In this document: one piece after another, positions 7,917 through 17,777 of the stretch | Layout: each line of letters begins with the position of its first letter | How positions within the stretch are numbered: position 1 is the stretch's first letter | From: UBA10908 sp964608965 | Lineage (GTDB): Bacteria; Bacillota; Clostridia; Peptostreptococcales; Anaerovoracaceae | DNA length: 64,000 nt | Assembly: GCA_964608965.1 (NCBI GenBank) | Contig: CAZSPZ010000003.1 | Location: forward strand, 1-64,000 | Reading direction: 5' to 3' | The notes under the pieces: generated by a model | What the model was told of the DNA's origin: nothing | Databases searched by the model: none | The model's input: the letters and a program-made list of their open reading frames with translations, nothing else | Program-made: the position numbers and the translations under genes

Positions 7917-10103
7917 ATGAAGAAATTTTCAGCTGTACTAATTATTATTGTTATTGCCCTCGGCTGGTTTGCCACGATAACCGGAATCGGCATCAAGGGC
8001 AGCGCCGCAGAAAAAATGCGCCTCGGATTGGATATGATCGGCGGAGTATCTGTTGTCATGGAAGCAGATACGGACTTAACAGGCGCGGAACTCCGATCTT
8101 TAATGGAGCAAGTCCAGGCTGTTATGGAACGACGCGTCAATGAATTCGGTCTTACCGAGCCTGTCATTGCCATTGAAAACGAAAACAGGATACGCGTGGA
8201 GCTCCCCGGCGCGGAAGATGCCCAGGCTGCCATCGAAATGATAGGACAGACTGCAAAACTTCACTTTCGAACCACAGACGGAGAACTGGTTGTGGATGGA
8301 CAAAATGTCAGAAGCGCTTCGTCTCAGCCATACGAAGGATATGATTCTTCGCTTATAGGGACATATATGGTCACCATGGAATTTGATGCCACCGGTGCAG
8401 CTGCTTTTGAAGCAGCAACAAAAGCGATTGTCAACGGCGAAATTACTTCTGCCTCCGATAAATATACAGATAACCAAATATTGATATACCTTGATGACGA
8501 TGTGATATCCGAACCGATGGTATCCACAGTCATATCGGGAACAAATTGTCAAATAACAGGAAACTTTACACAAGAAAGCTCCTCAAACCTTGCTGCATTG
8601 ATCAGGGGAGGGGCATTGCCCGTCACGTTGAGCGAAGTTCAGACGGAAATCGTCGGCCCAACGCTGGGTCTTGATGCTGCTTCGCAAAGCCTGTTAGCCG
8701 GAGCCATCGGCATCGCGCTTATTTTAGCTATTATGCTCGTGTTCTATAAAGTGATGGGTTTGGTCGCAGATATATCCCTGATGCTTTATGTTCTTATTAT
8801 TATATGGGTGATGATCGGATTGAATGCTGTACTCACTCTTCCCGGAATCGCCGGCATTATCCTTTCCGTCGGCATGGCCGTTGATAGCAATGTCATCATC
8901 TTTTCCCGCATAAAGGAGGAAATAGCCTCCGGCAAGAGTGTCAGAGTGGCGGTGCAATCGGGCTTTAAGCGTGCTATAACAACGATTATCGACTCTCAGG
9001 CGACAACTGTCATTGCGGCAGTCATCCTTTATCAGTTTGGCACCGGTTCCGTGCGTGGATTTGCGACAACATTGCTTATAGGTATTATCGCAAGCCTTTT
9101 CACTGCAGTATTTATTTCGCAATTGTTTTTGGGTATCGTTGCAGAAAGCAAACTTTTGGGTACGGAAAAAGCCTTTGGAGCAAAGAGCACAGAAATACAA
9201 GAAGAGAAACCTGGATTCCCGTTTATTGAACGTCGAAAATTATTTTACATTTTTTCCGTGAGTGTTCTGGTTGTCGGGCTTGGGGTAGGCGCTATCCGCG
9301 GATATAACCAGGGAATAGATTTTACCGGAGGAACCATGATGCAGCTCAACCTTGGCCAAGAAGTAGCCATGGAAGACATTCAGACAATTCTATCGGGAAA
9401 CGACGTCGTCGCAGATATACAATATGCAGGGATAAACAACGAAAAAATTATATTAAAAACCACCCAGGCCCTTTCAAATACGGAACGTGCCAATCTGAGT
9501 GAAGTTATAAGAACCGAATTATCAATAACGACAGAGGAAGCGGCTTATATTGAACAAGCCGGACTGATCGGCCCGTCTGTGGGTTCACAGTTAAAGAGCA
9601 ACGCGGTGAAAGCGGTGCTGCTTGCTACAGCGGCGATGCTTGTCTACATTGCCGTGCGGTTTGAATGGCGATTCGGCATCGCCGCAATTGTCGCGCTTAT
9701 TCATGATGCGCTGATGTTGTTGGCTTTTTATGGGTTATTCCACGTATCGATCAACAGCCCCTTTATTGCCGGACTTCTTATTGTCATCGGGTACTCCATC
9801 AATGACACAATCGTCATTTTTGACCGAATCAGAGAAAACATGAATTACATGAAGAAAAGCAAATTGGAAACAATTATCAACACGAGCATCAATCAGTCTT
9901 TAGGACGTTCATTGATGACTTCCGTAACGACGATCGTTGCAATCATTCCACTGATCATCCTGTGCGGCGACGATATCCAAGCGTTTGCGCTGCCGCTTAT
10001 CGTAGGTGTTTCAGCCGGTACATTATCTTCTATTACCATCGCTTCGGGACTTTATTACACGATATACAAGCTCACAAAAAAATCAAAGTACAAAGGAGCT
10101 TAA
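7917..10103 (+). CDS. secDF: Fused protein translocase SecDF
   Basis: SecD and SecF are fused in one 728-residue chain, as in many Firmicutes; the complex uses the proton motive force to pull secreted proteins through SecYEG. The SecD half has an N-terminal membrane helix, the motif LGLDMIGGVSVVME, the periplasmic domain and five membrane helices with GMAVDSNVIIFSRIKEE. The SecF half starts near residue 440 with GYNQGIDFTGGTMMQL and ends with GYSINDTIVIFDRIREN. I chose the ATG at 7917 (MKKFSAVLI), because the hydrophobic helix begins there and GGAAG lies upstream. It has its own promoter. Confidence 0.95.
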   Translation: MKKFSAVLIIIVIALGWFATITGIGIKGSAAEKMRLGLDMIGGVSVVMEADTDLTGAELRSLMEQVQAVMERRVNEFGLTEPVIAIENENRIRVELPGAEDAQAAIEMIGQTAKLHFRTTDGELVVDGQNVRSASSQPYEGYDSSLIGTYMVTMEFDATGAAAFEAATKAIVNGEITSASDKYTDNQILIYLDDDVISEPMVSTVISGTNCQITGNFTQESSSNLAALIRGGALPVTLSEVQTEIVGPTLGLDAASQSLLAGAIGIALILAIMLVFYKVMGLVADISLMLYVLIIIWVMIGLNAVLTLPGIAGIILSVGMAVDSNVIIFSRIKEEIASGKSVRVAVQSGFKRAITTIIDSQATTVIAAVILYQFGTGSVRGFATTLLIGIIASLFTAVFISQLFLGIVAESKLLGTEKAFGAKSTEIQEEKPGFPFIERRKLFYIFSVSVLVVGLGVGAIRGYNQGIDFTGGTMMQLNLGQEVAMEDIQTILSGNDVVADIQYAGINNEKIILKTTQALSNTERANLSEVIRTELSITTEEAAYIEQAGLIGPSVGSQLKSNAVKAVLLATAAMLVYIAVRFEWRFGIAAIVALIHDALMLLAFYGLFHVSINSPFIAGLLIVIGYSINDTIVIFDRIRENMNYMKKSKLETIINTSINQSLGRSLMTSVTTIVAIIPLIILCGDDIQAFALPLIVGVSAGTLSSITIASGLYYTIYKLTKKSKYKGA

Positions 10104-10132
10104 TTTATACGTCATCACGTTAAGGAAAAAAT

Positions 10133-12298
10133 ATGCAGGAATTCATAAAAGAATTACTTTCCTTTAATCCCGGTTACGATGTGGAATTTATCGAACGGGC
10201 TTATCAGAAGGCGGAAGAATTGCATAAAGGACAGTTTCGCAAATCCGGCGAACCGTATATTACGCACCCGTTGGCTGTCGTAAAAATCCTTGCCGAACTT
10301 GGCATGGATGATCGCACATTGGCAGCGGGATTGCTTCACGATGCCGTGGAAGATACAGATTATACAATTTCAGATGTAAAAAAAGATTTTGGCGCAGAAG
10401 TTGCCCTTCTTGTCGACGGGGTAACAAAGCTCGGTTCCCTCGTGTATGAAAGCAGGGAAGACCGTCAGGCGGAAAATATACGAAAAATGTTCCTGGCAAT
10501 GTCCAAGGATATTCGTGTACTGATCATAAAACTAGCGGACAGGATGCATAACCTTCGCACGATCAACTACATGAAAGAAGAGAAAATCGAAGAAAAGTGC
10601 AGAGAAACACTTGAAATTTATGCGCCTTTGGCCAGCCGACTCGGAATATACGCATTTAAGTTCGAAATGGAAGATATCGCTTTCAAAAATTTGGAGCCGG
10701 AAGCATACGAAAGTCTTGTATCTGCCATGAATCTTAGGCAGGAAAAACGCGGAGAAGCGATTGAGCGTGTAATAAACGAAATAAAGAAAGTACTCGACGA
10801 CCTGGACATCAAATACGAAATAACCGGAAGATCTAAACATTATTACAGCATCTATAAAAAAATGCAGTTTCAAAACAAGCAGCTCGATGAGATATTTGAT
10901 TTGACTGCCATACGAATCATCGTGGACAGTATTAAAGATTGTTACGGAGTTTTGGGCGCGGTACACACGATGTGGAAACCCATCCCCGGAAGATTCAAAG
11001 ACTATATTGCGATGCCAAAACCTAATCGGTACCAGTCTCTACATACCACTGTTATCGGCAATACAGGAAATCCTTTTGAAATTCAAATCAGAACCAAGGA
11101 TATGCATCAAGTTGCAGAATATGGTATCGCTGCGCATTGGAAATATAAAGAGGGCATAGAATCCGACGACGAAGAAGTAAAGCTTGCGTGGATTCGCCAA
11201 ACTCTGGAGTGGCAGCAGGATGTGAACGATCCCAAAGAGTTCATGGAAACCCTGAAGCTCGACTTATTTTCAAACCAAGTATTTGTCTTTACACCCAAAG
11301 GCGATGTCATGGAGTTGCCCGCAGGCTCTACGCCGTTGGATTTTGCATTTAAAATTCATACGGCAGTAGGTGCAAAATGTGTCGGCGCCAAAGTAAACGG
11401 CAAAATGGTTACGATAGATTATGAGTTGAAAAATGGGGAGATAATAGATATCGTAACCTCTGCCAACTCGAAAGGGCCCAGTATTGACTGGCTTAAAATT
11501 GCCAAAACAAATTCCGCAAGAAATAAAATCCGCCAATGGCTGAAAAGAGACAATAAATCCGAAAATGCCGATAAGGGAAAAGAAATGCTCGAAAAAGCGG
11601 CAAAGAGGAAAGGCTACGATCTTCAACTTGTGTTGCGGAATCAATATATAGGGCGTGCCGCAAAAACTCAAAACTATGCATCCATCGAAGATCTTTATAC
11701 AGCTTTAAGTTATGGCGGTGTCGTTTTAAACCGGACGCTTTTGCTCTGTGTAGGTTATTACCACGAAGAAAAGCAAGCGGATTTAATTCGTCAGGAAAAA
11801 CAGGAAACCAAACTAAAGACGAATGACAGAAAAAAGAGAGAAATGACAAAAGGCGTCACCGTTAAAGGTGTCGGCAATTTAATGATTCGATTCTCAAAGT
11901 GTTGCAACCCTGTCCCCGGGGATGAAATAATCGGCTATACAACGAAAGGCAGGGGCGTTTCCATTCACAGAAAAGACTGTATCAACATGCTTTCTTTGCC
12001 GGAAGCTGAACAGGTGCGTTTTATTGAAGTTGAATGGGAGGCCGGAGAAGAAAATATGTATTTTGATGCTGAAATAAGTTTGCTGGCCGAAGATAGGAAA
12101 GGTCTCTTTGCAGATGTTTCTAAAGCCTGCGAAGAAATGGACATTAACATTACAAGTGTAAATGCAAAAACAGACAAAGAAGGTATTACCAATATGCTTC
12201 TTACTTTATCCATATCAAACACCGGCCACATTATAAAGATTTTAAACAGGCTCGGTCAAATTAAGAGCGTTGTCGACGTATATAGAACGAACTCTTAA
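10133..12298 (+). CDS. relA: Bifunctional (p)ppGpp synthetase/hydrolase (Rel)
   Basis: Rel makes and degrades the stringent-response alarmone (p)ppGpp. Its 721 residues show, in order, the HD hydrolase domain (H45, HD at 69-70, ED at 73-74), the synthetase domain with GRSKHYYSIYKKM and the RFKD-type loop around residue 285, then TGS, the Cys-containing FSKCCNPVPGDEI zinc-finger region near 585 and a C-terminal ACT domain. Both catalytic centres look intact, so it should be the single long bifunctional enzyme of Firmicutes. It lies 30 bases after secDF and 45 before dtd. Confidence 0.96.
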   Translation: MQEFIKELLSFNPGYDVEFIERAYQKAEELHKGQFRKSGEPYITHPLAVVKILAELGMDDRTLAAGLLHDAVEDTDYTISDVKKDFGAEVALLVDGVTKLGSLVYESREDRQAENIRKMFLAMSKDIRVLIIKLADRMHNLRTINYMKEEKIEEKCRETLEIYAPLASRLGIYAFKFEMEDIAFKNLEPEAYESLVSAMNLRQEKRGEAIERVINEIKKVLDDLDIKYEITGRSKHYYSIYKKMQFQNKQLDEIFDLTAIRIIVDSIKDCYGVLGAVHTMWKPIPGRFKDYIAMPKPNRYQSLHTTVIGNTGNPFEIQIRTKDMHQVAEYGIAAHWKYKEGIESDDEEVKLAWIRQTLEWQQDVNDPKEFMETLKLDLFSNQVFVFTPKGDVMELPAGSTPLDFAFKIHTAVGAKCVGAKVNGKMVTIDYELKNGEIIDIVTSANSKGPSIDWLKIAKTNSARNKIRQWLKRDNKSENADKGKEMLEKAAKRKGYDLQLVLRNQYIGRAAKTQNYASIEDLYTALSYGGVVLNRTLLLCVGYYHEEKQADLIRQEKQETKLKTNDRKKREMTKGVTVKGVGNLMIRFSKCCNPVPGDEIIGYTTKGRGVSIHRKDCINMLSLPEAEQVRFIEVEWEAGEENMYFDAEISLLAEDRKGLFADVSKACEEMDINITSVNAKTDKEGITNMLLTLSISNTGHIIKILNRLGQIKSVVDVYRTNS

Positions 12299-12343
12299 AT
12301 GCAACGTTTTAACCGGCGCTAAAATTGTGCGCGAAAGGATTCT

Positions 12344-12793
12344 ATGCGAGCAGTGGTTCAACGCGTTACGCAGGGAGACGTCACAGCAGAGAACAGAATA
12401 ACCGGCAGTATAACGAAAGGCCTTGTAGTCTTTTTAGGTGTGGGTTTGGATGATTCCATATCCGATGCGGTTTATATGGCGGAAAAAATCGCCGGCCTTC
12501 GAATTTTCGAAGATGCCCAAGAAAAAATGAACCTCTCTGTTCAGGATATCGGAGGCGAAATCCTTGCAATTTCACAATTTACGCTTTTCGGAGATGTAAA
12601 AAAAGGAAAACGCCCAAGTTTTTCAAGCGCAGCGAAGCCGGAAGAAGCTGTTAAGTTATATCGGGAGTTTTGCGAAGCGTTAAAGAAGACGAATCTTAAG
12701 GTCGAAGAAGGTATATTTCAAAGCGACATGCTGGTTCGAATATACAATGACGGCCCTGTAACGATTCTTATAGACAGTAAAAAGGAGTTTTAG
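12344..12793 (+). CDS. dtd: D-aminoacyl-tRNA deacylase
   Basis: Dtd hydrolyses D-amino acids wrongly attached to tRNA. The 149-residue protein begins MRAVVQRV and has the two family motifs, SQFT at residues 77-80 and a GPVT motif in NDGPVTILID near the C terminus, which form the cross-subunit active site. The relA-dtd pairing is standard in Firmicutes, and a metallo-hydrolase follows after one base. Confidence 0.96.
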   Translation: MRAVVQRVTQGDVTAENRITGSITKGLVVFLGVGLDDSISDAVYMAEKIAGLRIFEDAQEKMNLSVQDIGGEILAISQFTLFGDVKKGKRPSFSSAAKPEEAVKLYREFCEALKKTNLKVEEGIFQSDMLVRIYNDGPVTILIDSKKEF

Positions 12794-12794
12794 T

Positions 12795-13397
12795 ATGGAA
12801 ATCAAAGTTTTCCCTTGCGGGTCACTGCAGACAAATTGCTACCTGGTTTGGGACCCGACCTCAAAAATCGGCTTTATAGTTGACCCCGGGGATGTATCAA
12901 AGGATTTAAAAAACTTTATCGATAAAGAAGGAATAACGCCGGATTATATTATATTGACGCATGGACACGGTGACCATACGGGCGGGATAAGCGATTTAAG
13001 AAAAACCTTTACGGACATCAAGCTTATCGCATCCAGGAAAGAAAAGAAATTCCTTTTTGACCGTAAGGCCAGCTACGGGGAAGGTGGGATAGAATGCGAT
13101 ATCTACGTGGATGACGCAGAAGAAATGGTGATAGGAGATCAAAAGCTGAAATTCATTTCAACACCCGGCCATACACCCGGCGGAATGTGCATTCTAATGA
13201 ACAAAATACTCTTTAGCGGAGATACTTTATTCCGCTCATCCATTGGGCGAACGGATTTTCCCGGAGGCAATTTTGAAGATATCGTATGCTCGATTAAAAA
13301 CAAACTGTTTGTCTTACCTGAGGATACAAAAGTTTTGCCCGGCCACGAAGAGCAGACGACGATAGGCTATGAAGCGAGGTTCAATCCTTTTGTATAA
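12795..13397 (+). CDS. MBL-fold metallo-hydrolase (YqgX/glyoxalase II-like)
   Basis: A 200-residue metallo-beta-lactamase-fold hydrolase. The metal-binding motif THGHGDH is at residues 55-61, with later ligands in STPGHTPGG, FSGDTLF and a C-terminal LPGHE. This pattern fits the glyoxalase II-like YqgX group; the substrate is not shown by sequence and assignment as a hydroxyacylglutathione hydrolase would be unsafe in an organism that may lack glutathione. An AAAGGAG site is at the end of dtd. Confidence 0.88.
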   Translation: MEIKVFPCGSLQTNCYLVWDPTSKIGFIVDPGDVSKDLKNFIDKEGITPDYIILTHGHGDHTGGISDLRKTFTDIKLIASRKEKKFLFDRKASYGEGGIECDIYVDDAEEMVIGDQKLKFISTPGHTPGGMCILMNKILFSGDTLFRSSIGRTDFPGGNFEDIVCSIKNKLFVLPEDTKVLPGHEEQTTIGYEARFNPFV

Positions 13398-14742
13398 AAT
13401 TGCCGTACCCACAGAAAAAAGCAAATATGACCTTTCGGAGTTAGCCAAAATGTTTCTTCCGGCGTCGGAGTTTGAAATTTTCGTAGGCGAAGCAACCGAA
13501 AGCACGGCGGATTTGATTATTGAAGATGAGCCGTCAGATCATAACATCAGAAAAAAAAAGCTATATAATTTTCTGCAGCATAAAACCCATAAAACACTTG
13601 ATTGGGGAATATTAACCGGTGTACGCCCCGCAAAATTGCTTTCAGAACTCCTGAAAACTCATTCAAGAGAAGAAGCGAGGCAGATATTAAAAGATACTTA
13701 TCTTGTTTCAAATGAAAAAACAGACCTTCTTTTTCAAGTAAACGATACAGAAGTTACTGTAAACTTCGATCCCGAAAGGGCAGCCGTAGGAATATATATC
13801 GGAATACCGTTTTGCCCCACCAGATGTTTATATTGCTCGTTTACTTCGAATAAAATTTCCAAAGAACATGCTGGAAAATATCTTCATGCGCTGTTCCGGG
13901 AAATTGAGGCAACCAAAAGTATTCTAAACGCACTCGGATGGTATGCCGAATCGATTTATATCGGGGGCGGAACACCCACCAGTCTGGATGAAACAGATTT
14001 CGAATCCCTTCTGCAGGCCGTTCACACCTCGTTTTTTACAGATAAAACGAAAGAGTTCACCGTAGAGTGCGGCAGGCCTGATACCATCACCGAAGCAAAA
14101 CTCGCGTTGATTTTGAAGGCCGGAGCCGAACGTATCAGCATTAATCCGCAATCCATGAAAGCAAGAACCATGGAGTTAATCGGCCGTTCTCATACTCCGG
14201 AGCAGATTAAAGAAGCTTTTAGTCTGGCAAACCGGATAAAAATACCGGTGATCAATGCTGATTTGATAGCAGGACTGCCGGAAGAAACACCGGAAGATTT
14301 TTATGACAGCCTGGAACAAGTCATCGCGTTGCATCCATCCAATATCACCGTCCACACGCTATCGGTAAAAAAAGCTTCAAAACTAATGGAAGAAGACAGT
14401 GACTACGCTTATAAACAAGCTGCCAACGTCAAAGCAATGCTTGATATTTCATTACCTCTGCTCACTGAGAATGGCTATCGACCTTATTACCTATACCGTC
14501 AAAAGCATATGGCCGGGAATTTCGAAAATGTAGGCTACGCTTTGCCCGGAACAGAAAGCCTTTACAATATGCGGATTATGGGTGAAAATCAAAGTATAAT
14601 AGCCTTAGGCGCCGGTGGAATAACAAAGATATACTACCCGCAAGAGAATCGTCTGGAACGCATAGCAAACGTTTCAAACTACGAAATATATATCGAGCGC
14701 ATCGAAGAAATGATCAATCGAAAGAGAGAAAATATTATATGA
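13369..14742 (+). CDS. hemZ: Coproporphyrinogen dehydrogenase-like radical SAM protein HemZ
   Basis: A radical SAM enzyme of the HemZ/HemN-like family. The cluster motif CPTRCLYC has cysteines at about residues 149, 153 and 156 after an N-terminal domain of some 140 residues that is typical of HemZ. IYIGGGTPTSL and AERISINPQSM are further HemN-family signatures. No other heme genes are present, so its real substrate is uncertain. The listed ATG overlaps the preceding gene by 29 bases; a TTG at 13390 with GCGAGG placed eight or nine bases before it is a plausible alternative start. The gene overlaps hisS by four bases. Confidence 0.88.
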   Translation: MKRGSILLYKIAVPTEKSKYDLSELAKMFLPASEFEIFVGEATESTADLIIEDEPSDHNIRKKKLYNFLQHKTHKTLDWGILTGVRPAKLLSELLKTHSREEARQILKDTYLVSNEKTDLLFQVNDTEVTVNFDPERAAVGIYIGIPFCPTRCLYCSFTSNKISKEHAGKYLHALFREIEATKSILNALGWYAESIYIGGGTPTSLDETDFESLLQAVHTSFFTDKTKEFTVECGRPDTITEAKLALILKAGAERISINPQSMKARTMELIGRSHTPEQIKEAFSLANRIKIPVINADLIAGLPEETPEDFYDSLEQVIALHPSNITVHTLSVKKASKLMEEDSDYAYKQAANVKAMLDISLPLLTENGYRPYYLYRQKHMAGNFENVGYALPGTESLYNMRIMGENQSIIALGAGGITKIYYPQENRLERIANVSNYEIYIERIEEMINRKRENII

Positions 14743-15989
14743 TAATCAACATACCAAAAGGAACAAAAGACATCCTGCCGGACGAGGTTTTTCGCTGGCA
14801 GGCGCTTGAACAACAATTTCGCACTTGCTGTTCAAAATATGGATTCAAAGAATTTCGGACGCCGATTTTTGAGCATACGGAGCTTTTTAAGCGAGGAGTA
14901 GGAGATACTACCGATATCGTTCAGAAAGAAATGTATACTTTTGAGATAGCTGAACGCAGTTTAACGCTTAAACCGGAAGGCACTGCGCCGATAGCAAGGT
15001 CGTTCATAGAAAATAAGCTTTATGCCGAACCGCTTCCCGCGAAATATTTTTACATTATTCCATGTTTTCGTTATGAAAAAATGCAAAAGGGCAGGCAACG
15101 TCAATTCCACCAATTCGGAATCGAAATATTCGGAGCCAAAGGGATGCTGGCAGATGCGGAAGTGATTTCGCTTGCTATGGATTTCCTTGCTTCCCTGGGC
15201 ATCGACGACCTCGACCTGCACATCAACAGCATCGGATGTCCCGAATGCAGATCTCTCTACAAAACTGCGCTCCAGGATTATCTGAGACCTTTTTATGATG
15301 ATTTGTGCGATACATGCAAAGATAGATTTGAAAGAAATCCCATGCGCATTCTCGACTGCAAGTCGCCGGTGTGTCATGCATTGGCTGAAAATGCACCAAG
15401 GATGATCGACTATTTATGCAAGGATTGCGAAGATGCCTTTGCGGAGCTGAAAGCGAATTTAGAAGCAATGGATATTGTCTATACGGTGGATGCCAACATA
15501 GTAAGAGGTTTGGATTATTATACCAAAACAGCTTTCGAAATATTGTCCAATAAAATAGGCGCTCAATCCACTGTATGCGGCGGCGGCAGATATGACCACC
15601 TGATTCAGGAAATCGGCGGACCGGATACGCCCGGTGTCGGTTTTGGACTCGGAATCGAAAGATTGCTCCTTGTTTTGGAAGCGGCAGGCATTCAAATTCA
15701 AGAACCTAAAACATGTGATGTTTTTATCGCATCGTTAGGAGAGCATGCAAAAGTGGAATCCCTTAAAATCGCAAAAGACTTGCGCAGCAAGGGGCTAAAA
15801 GTAATTTCGGACGTTATGGAAAGAAATCTTAAAGGCCAACTTAAATATGCAGACAGAACCGATGCGAGGTATACTGTAGTGATAGGGGATGACGAGTTGT
15901 CTAAAGGCGTTGTTTCTCTGCGAGATATGACCCATTCAACCCAAAAAGAAATCAATATAAGCAACATTTACGAAGAGATACAAAAATAG
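14739..15989 (+). CDS. hisS: Histidyl-tRNA synthetase
   Basis: A class II synthetase of 416 residues, full length. It begins with the typical PKGTKDILPDE and has motif 2 CFRYEKMQKGRQRQFHQFG, the histidine-binding loop RGLDYYTKTAFEI and motif 3 GFGLGIERLLL, followed by the anticodon-binding domain. ATGA overlap with hemZ and 12 bases to aspS indicate one operon; hisS-aspS adjacency is classic for Firmicutes. Confidence 0.97.
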   Translation: MIINIPKGTKDILPDEVFRWQALEQQFRTCCSKYGFKEFRTPIFEHTELFKRGVGDTTDIVQKEMYTFEIAERSLTLKPEGTAPIARSFIENKLYAEPLPAKYFYIIPCFRYEKMQKGRQRQFHQFGIEIFGAKGMLADAEVISLAMDFLASLGIDDLDLHINSIGCPECRSLYKTALQDYLRPFYDDLCDTCKDRFERNPMRILDCKSPVCHALAENAPRMIDYLCKDCEDAFAELKANLEAMDIVYTVDANIVRGLDYYTKTAFEILSNKIGAQSTVCGGGRYDHLIQEIGGPDTPGVGFGLGIERLLLVLEAAGIQIQEPKTCDVFIASLGEHAKVESLKIAKDLRSKGLKVISDVMERNLKGQLKYADRTDARYTVVIGDDELSKGVVSLRDMTHSTQKEINISNIYEEIQK

Positions 15990-16001
15990 GAGGCGAACAA
16001 A

Positions 16002-17774
16002 GTGGCAACACTATTTAAAAGAACACATATGTGTGGCGTCCTTGGGAAAGAGGACATTGGAAAAACCGTAAGTCTGAATGGCTGGATCCAAAAAAGAAGA
16101 AACTTAGGCGGTCTCATTTTCTGTGACCTAAGGGATAAAACAGGTATCGTTCAAATAGTATTTAACGATACTATTCCAAAATCGATTTTTGATAAAGCAG
16201 ATTCTTTGCGCAGTGAATACGTTGTAGGCGTAAAAGGTATCGTTGCGGAAAGAGAATCAAAAAATGACGATATGCTGACCGGGTTTATCGAAGTGATGGC
16301 AGAGGATCTCATCATATATTCAGAAGCGGATACACCTCCGATTTATGTAAAAGAAGACGATAATGTCTCCGAAGACCTCCGGCTGAAATATCGCTATCTT
16401 GATTTGCGCAAACAAAATATGCAAAAAAATCTTACATTTCGCCATAAACTCTGCAAAATTGCAAGAGACTACTTTGACGAAGAAGGTTTTACCGAAGTGG
16501 AAACTCCCATTCTGATTAAACCGACACCGGAAGGAGCCAGGGATTATCTGGTGCCCAGCAGAGTGAACCACGGTAAGTTTTATGCGCTTCCGCAATCGCC
16601 GCAAATGTTTAAACAATTGTTAATGGTGGCAGGAACCGATCGATATATGCAAATTGCCCGGTGCTTCCGCGACGAGGATTTACGCGCTGACAGACAACCT
16701 GAATTTACTCAGATCGATTTGGAAATGTCTTTTGTGGATCAAGACGATATTCTGGATATACAAGAGCGATTTATGGAAAGAGTTTTTAAAGAGCTCCTGA
16801 ATGTTCAAATAGAGAGACCCTTTACCCGACTGACATGGAAAGAAGCGATGGAAAGATTTGGCTCCGACAAGCCGGATCTTCGTTTTGGATTCGAATTAAA
16901 GGATTTGGCGGAATCGGTAGCAGGTTCTGATTTTAACGTATTTAACGATGCCCTTGCAGCCGGCGGAAGAGTAATGGGCATAAATATAGAAAATTCCTCA
17001 GATCAATTCGGCCGTAAAGATATGGATAAAATGGCGGATTCCATTAAAACGTTCGGCGCAAAAGGTCTTGTTTGGATTCGGATAAACGAAGGGGAAATTT
17101 CCTCGAGCGTTTCGAAATTCTTTACACAGGAGCAATTGCGAAAAATAGCGGATATATTCCAAGCAAAGATCAACGATCTTATATTGATTGCTTGGGGAAA
17201 AGAAAATGTTGTTTATAACAGTTTGGGTTTCCTTCGCCGCGACTTGGCCGGAAAACTCGGACTTTTAAACGACGAAGATTACAAACTTCTTTGGGTTGTG
17301 GATTTTCCTCTTCTTGAATATTCGGAAGAAGAAAATCGATATATGGCTATGCATCACCCGTTTACATCGCCTAAACAAGAAGATATTCCGCTCATGGACA
17401 CCGACCCGGGGAAAGTGCTCGCAAACGCCTACGATATCGTATTAAACGGTGTGGAATTGGGTGGGGGAAGTATCCGGATTCACGATCGAAACCTTCAACA
17501 AAAGATGTTTGAAGTCTTAATGCTGACCGAAGAGGAAATAAGGCTTAAGTTTGGATATTTTCTTGATGCCTTTAAATATGGAACGCCTCCCCACGGAGGA
17601 CTTGCATACGGGCTGGACAGAATGGCGATGCTGCTTTGCGGCGAAAAGAGCATAAGAGAAGTCATAGCCTTTCCAAAGAATCAAAATGCCGTTTGTGCCA
17701 TGTCGGATGCACCGACAATCGCCTCGGCGGAACAGCTGAAAGAACTGGCTATTAAGGTGACAGAGGAAGAATAA
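16002..17774 (+). CDS. aspS: Aspartyl-tRNA synthetase (bacterial type)
   Basis: AspRS of 590 residues. The N-terminal OB anticodon domain includes GWIQKRRNLGGLIFCDLRDK. Class II motifs follow: FTEVETP (motif 1), CFRDEDLRADRQPEFTQIDLEMSF (motif 2) and the C-terminal HGGLAYGLDRMAMLL (motif 3). A GAD insertion occupies roughly residues 300-415. The start is GTG at 16002, with AGGAGG at 15988-15993. Whether it is discriminating or also charges tRNA-Asn cannot be told from sequence alone. Confidence 0.97.
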   Translation: MATLFKRTHMCGVLGKEDIGKTVSLNGWIQKRRNLGGLIFCDLRDKTGIVQIVFNDTIPKSIFDKADSLRSEYVVGVKGIVAERESKNDDMLTGFIEVMAEDLIIYSEADTPPIYVKEDDNVSEDLRLKYRYLDLRKQNMQKNLTFRHKLCKIARDYFDEEGFTEVETPILIKPTPEGARDYLVPSRVNHGKFYALPQSPQMFKQLLMVAGTDRYMQIARCFRDEDLRADRQPEFTQIDLEMSFVDQDDILDIQERFMERVFKELLNVQIERPFTRLTWKEAMERFGSDKPDLRFGFELKDLAESVAGSDFNVFNDALAAGGRVMGINIENSSDQFGRKDMDKMADSIKTFGAKGLVWIRINEGEISSSVSKFFTQEQLRKIADIFQAKINDLILIAWGKENVVYNSLGFLRRDLAGKLGLLNDEDYKLLWVVDFPLLEYSEEENRYMAMHHPFTSPKQEDIPLMDTDPGKVLANAYDIVLNGVELGGGSIRIHDRNLQQKMFEVLMLTEEEIRLKFGYFLDAFKYGTPPHGGLAYGLDRMAMLLCGEKSIREVIAFPKNQNAVCAMSDAPTIASAEQLKELAIKVTEEE

Positions 17775-17777
17775 TTC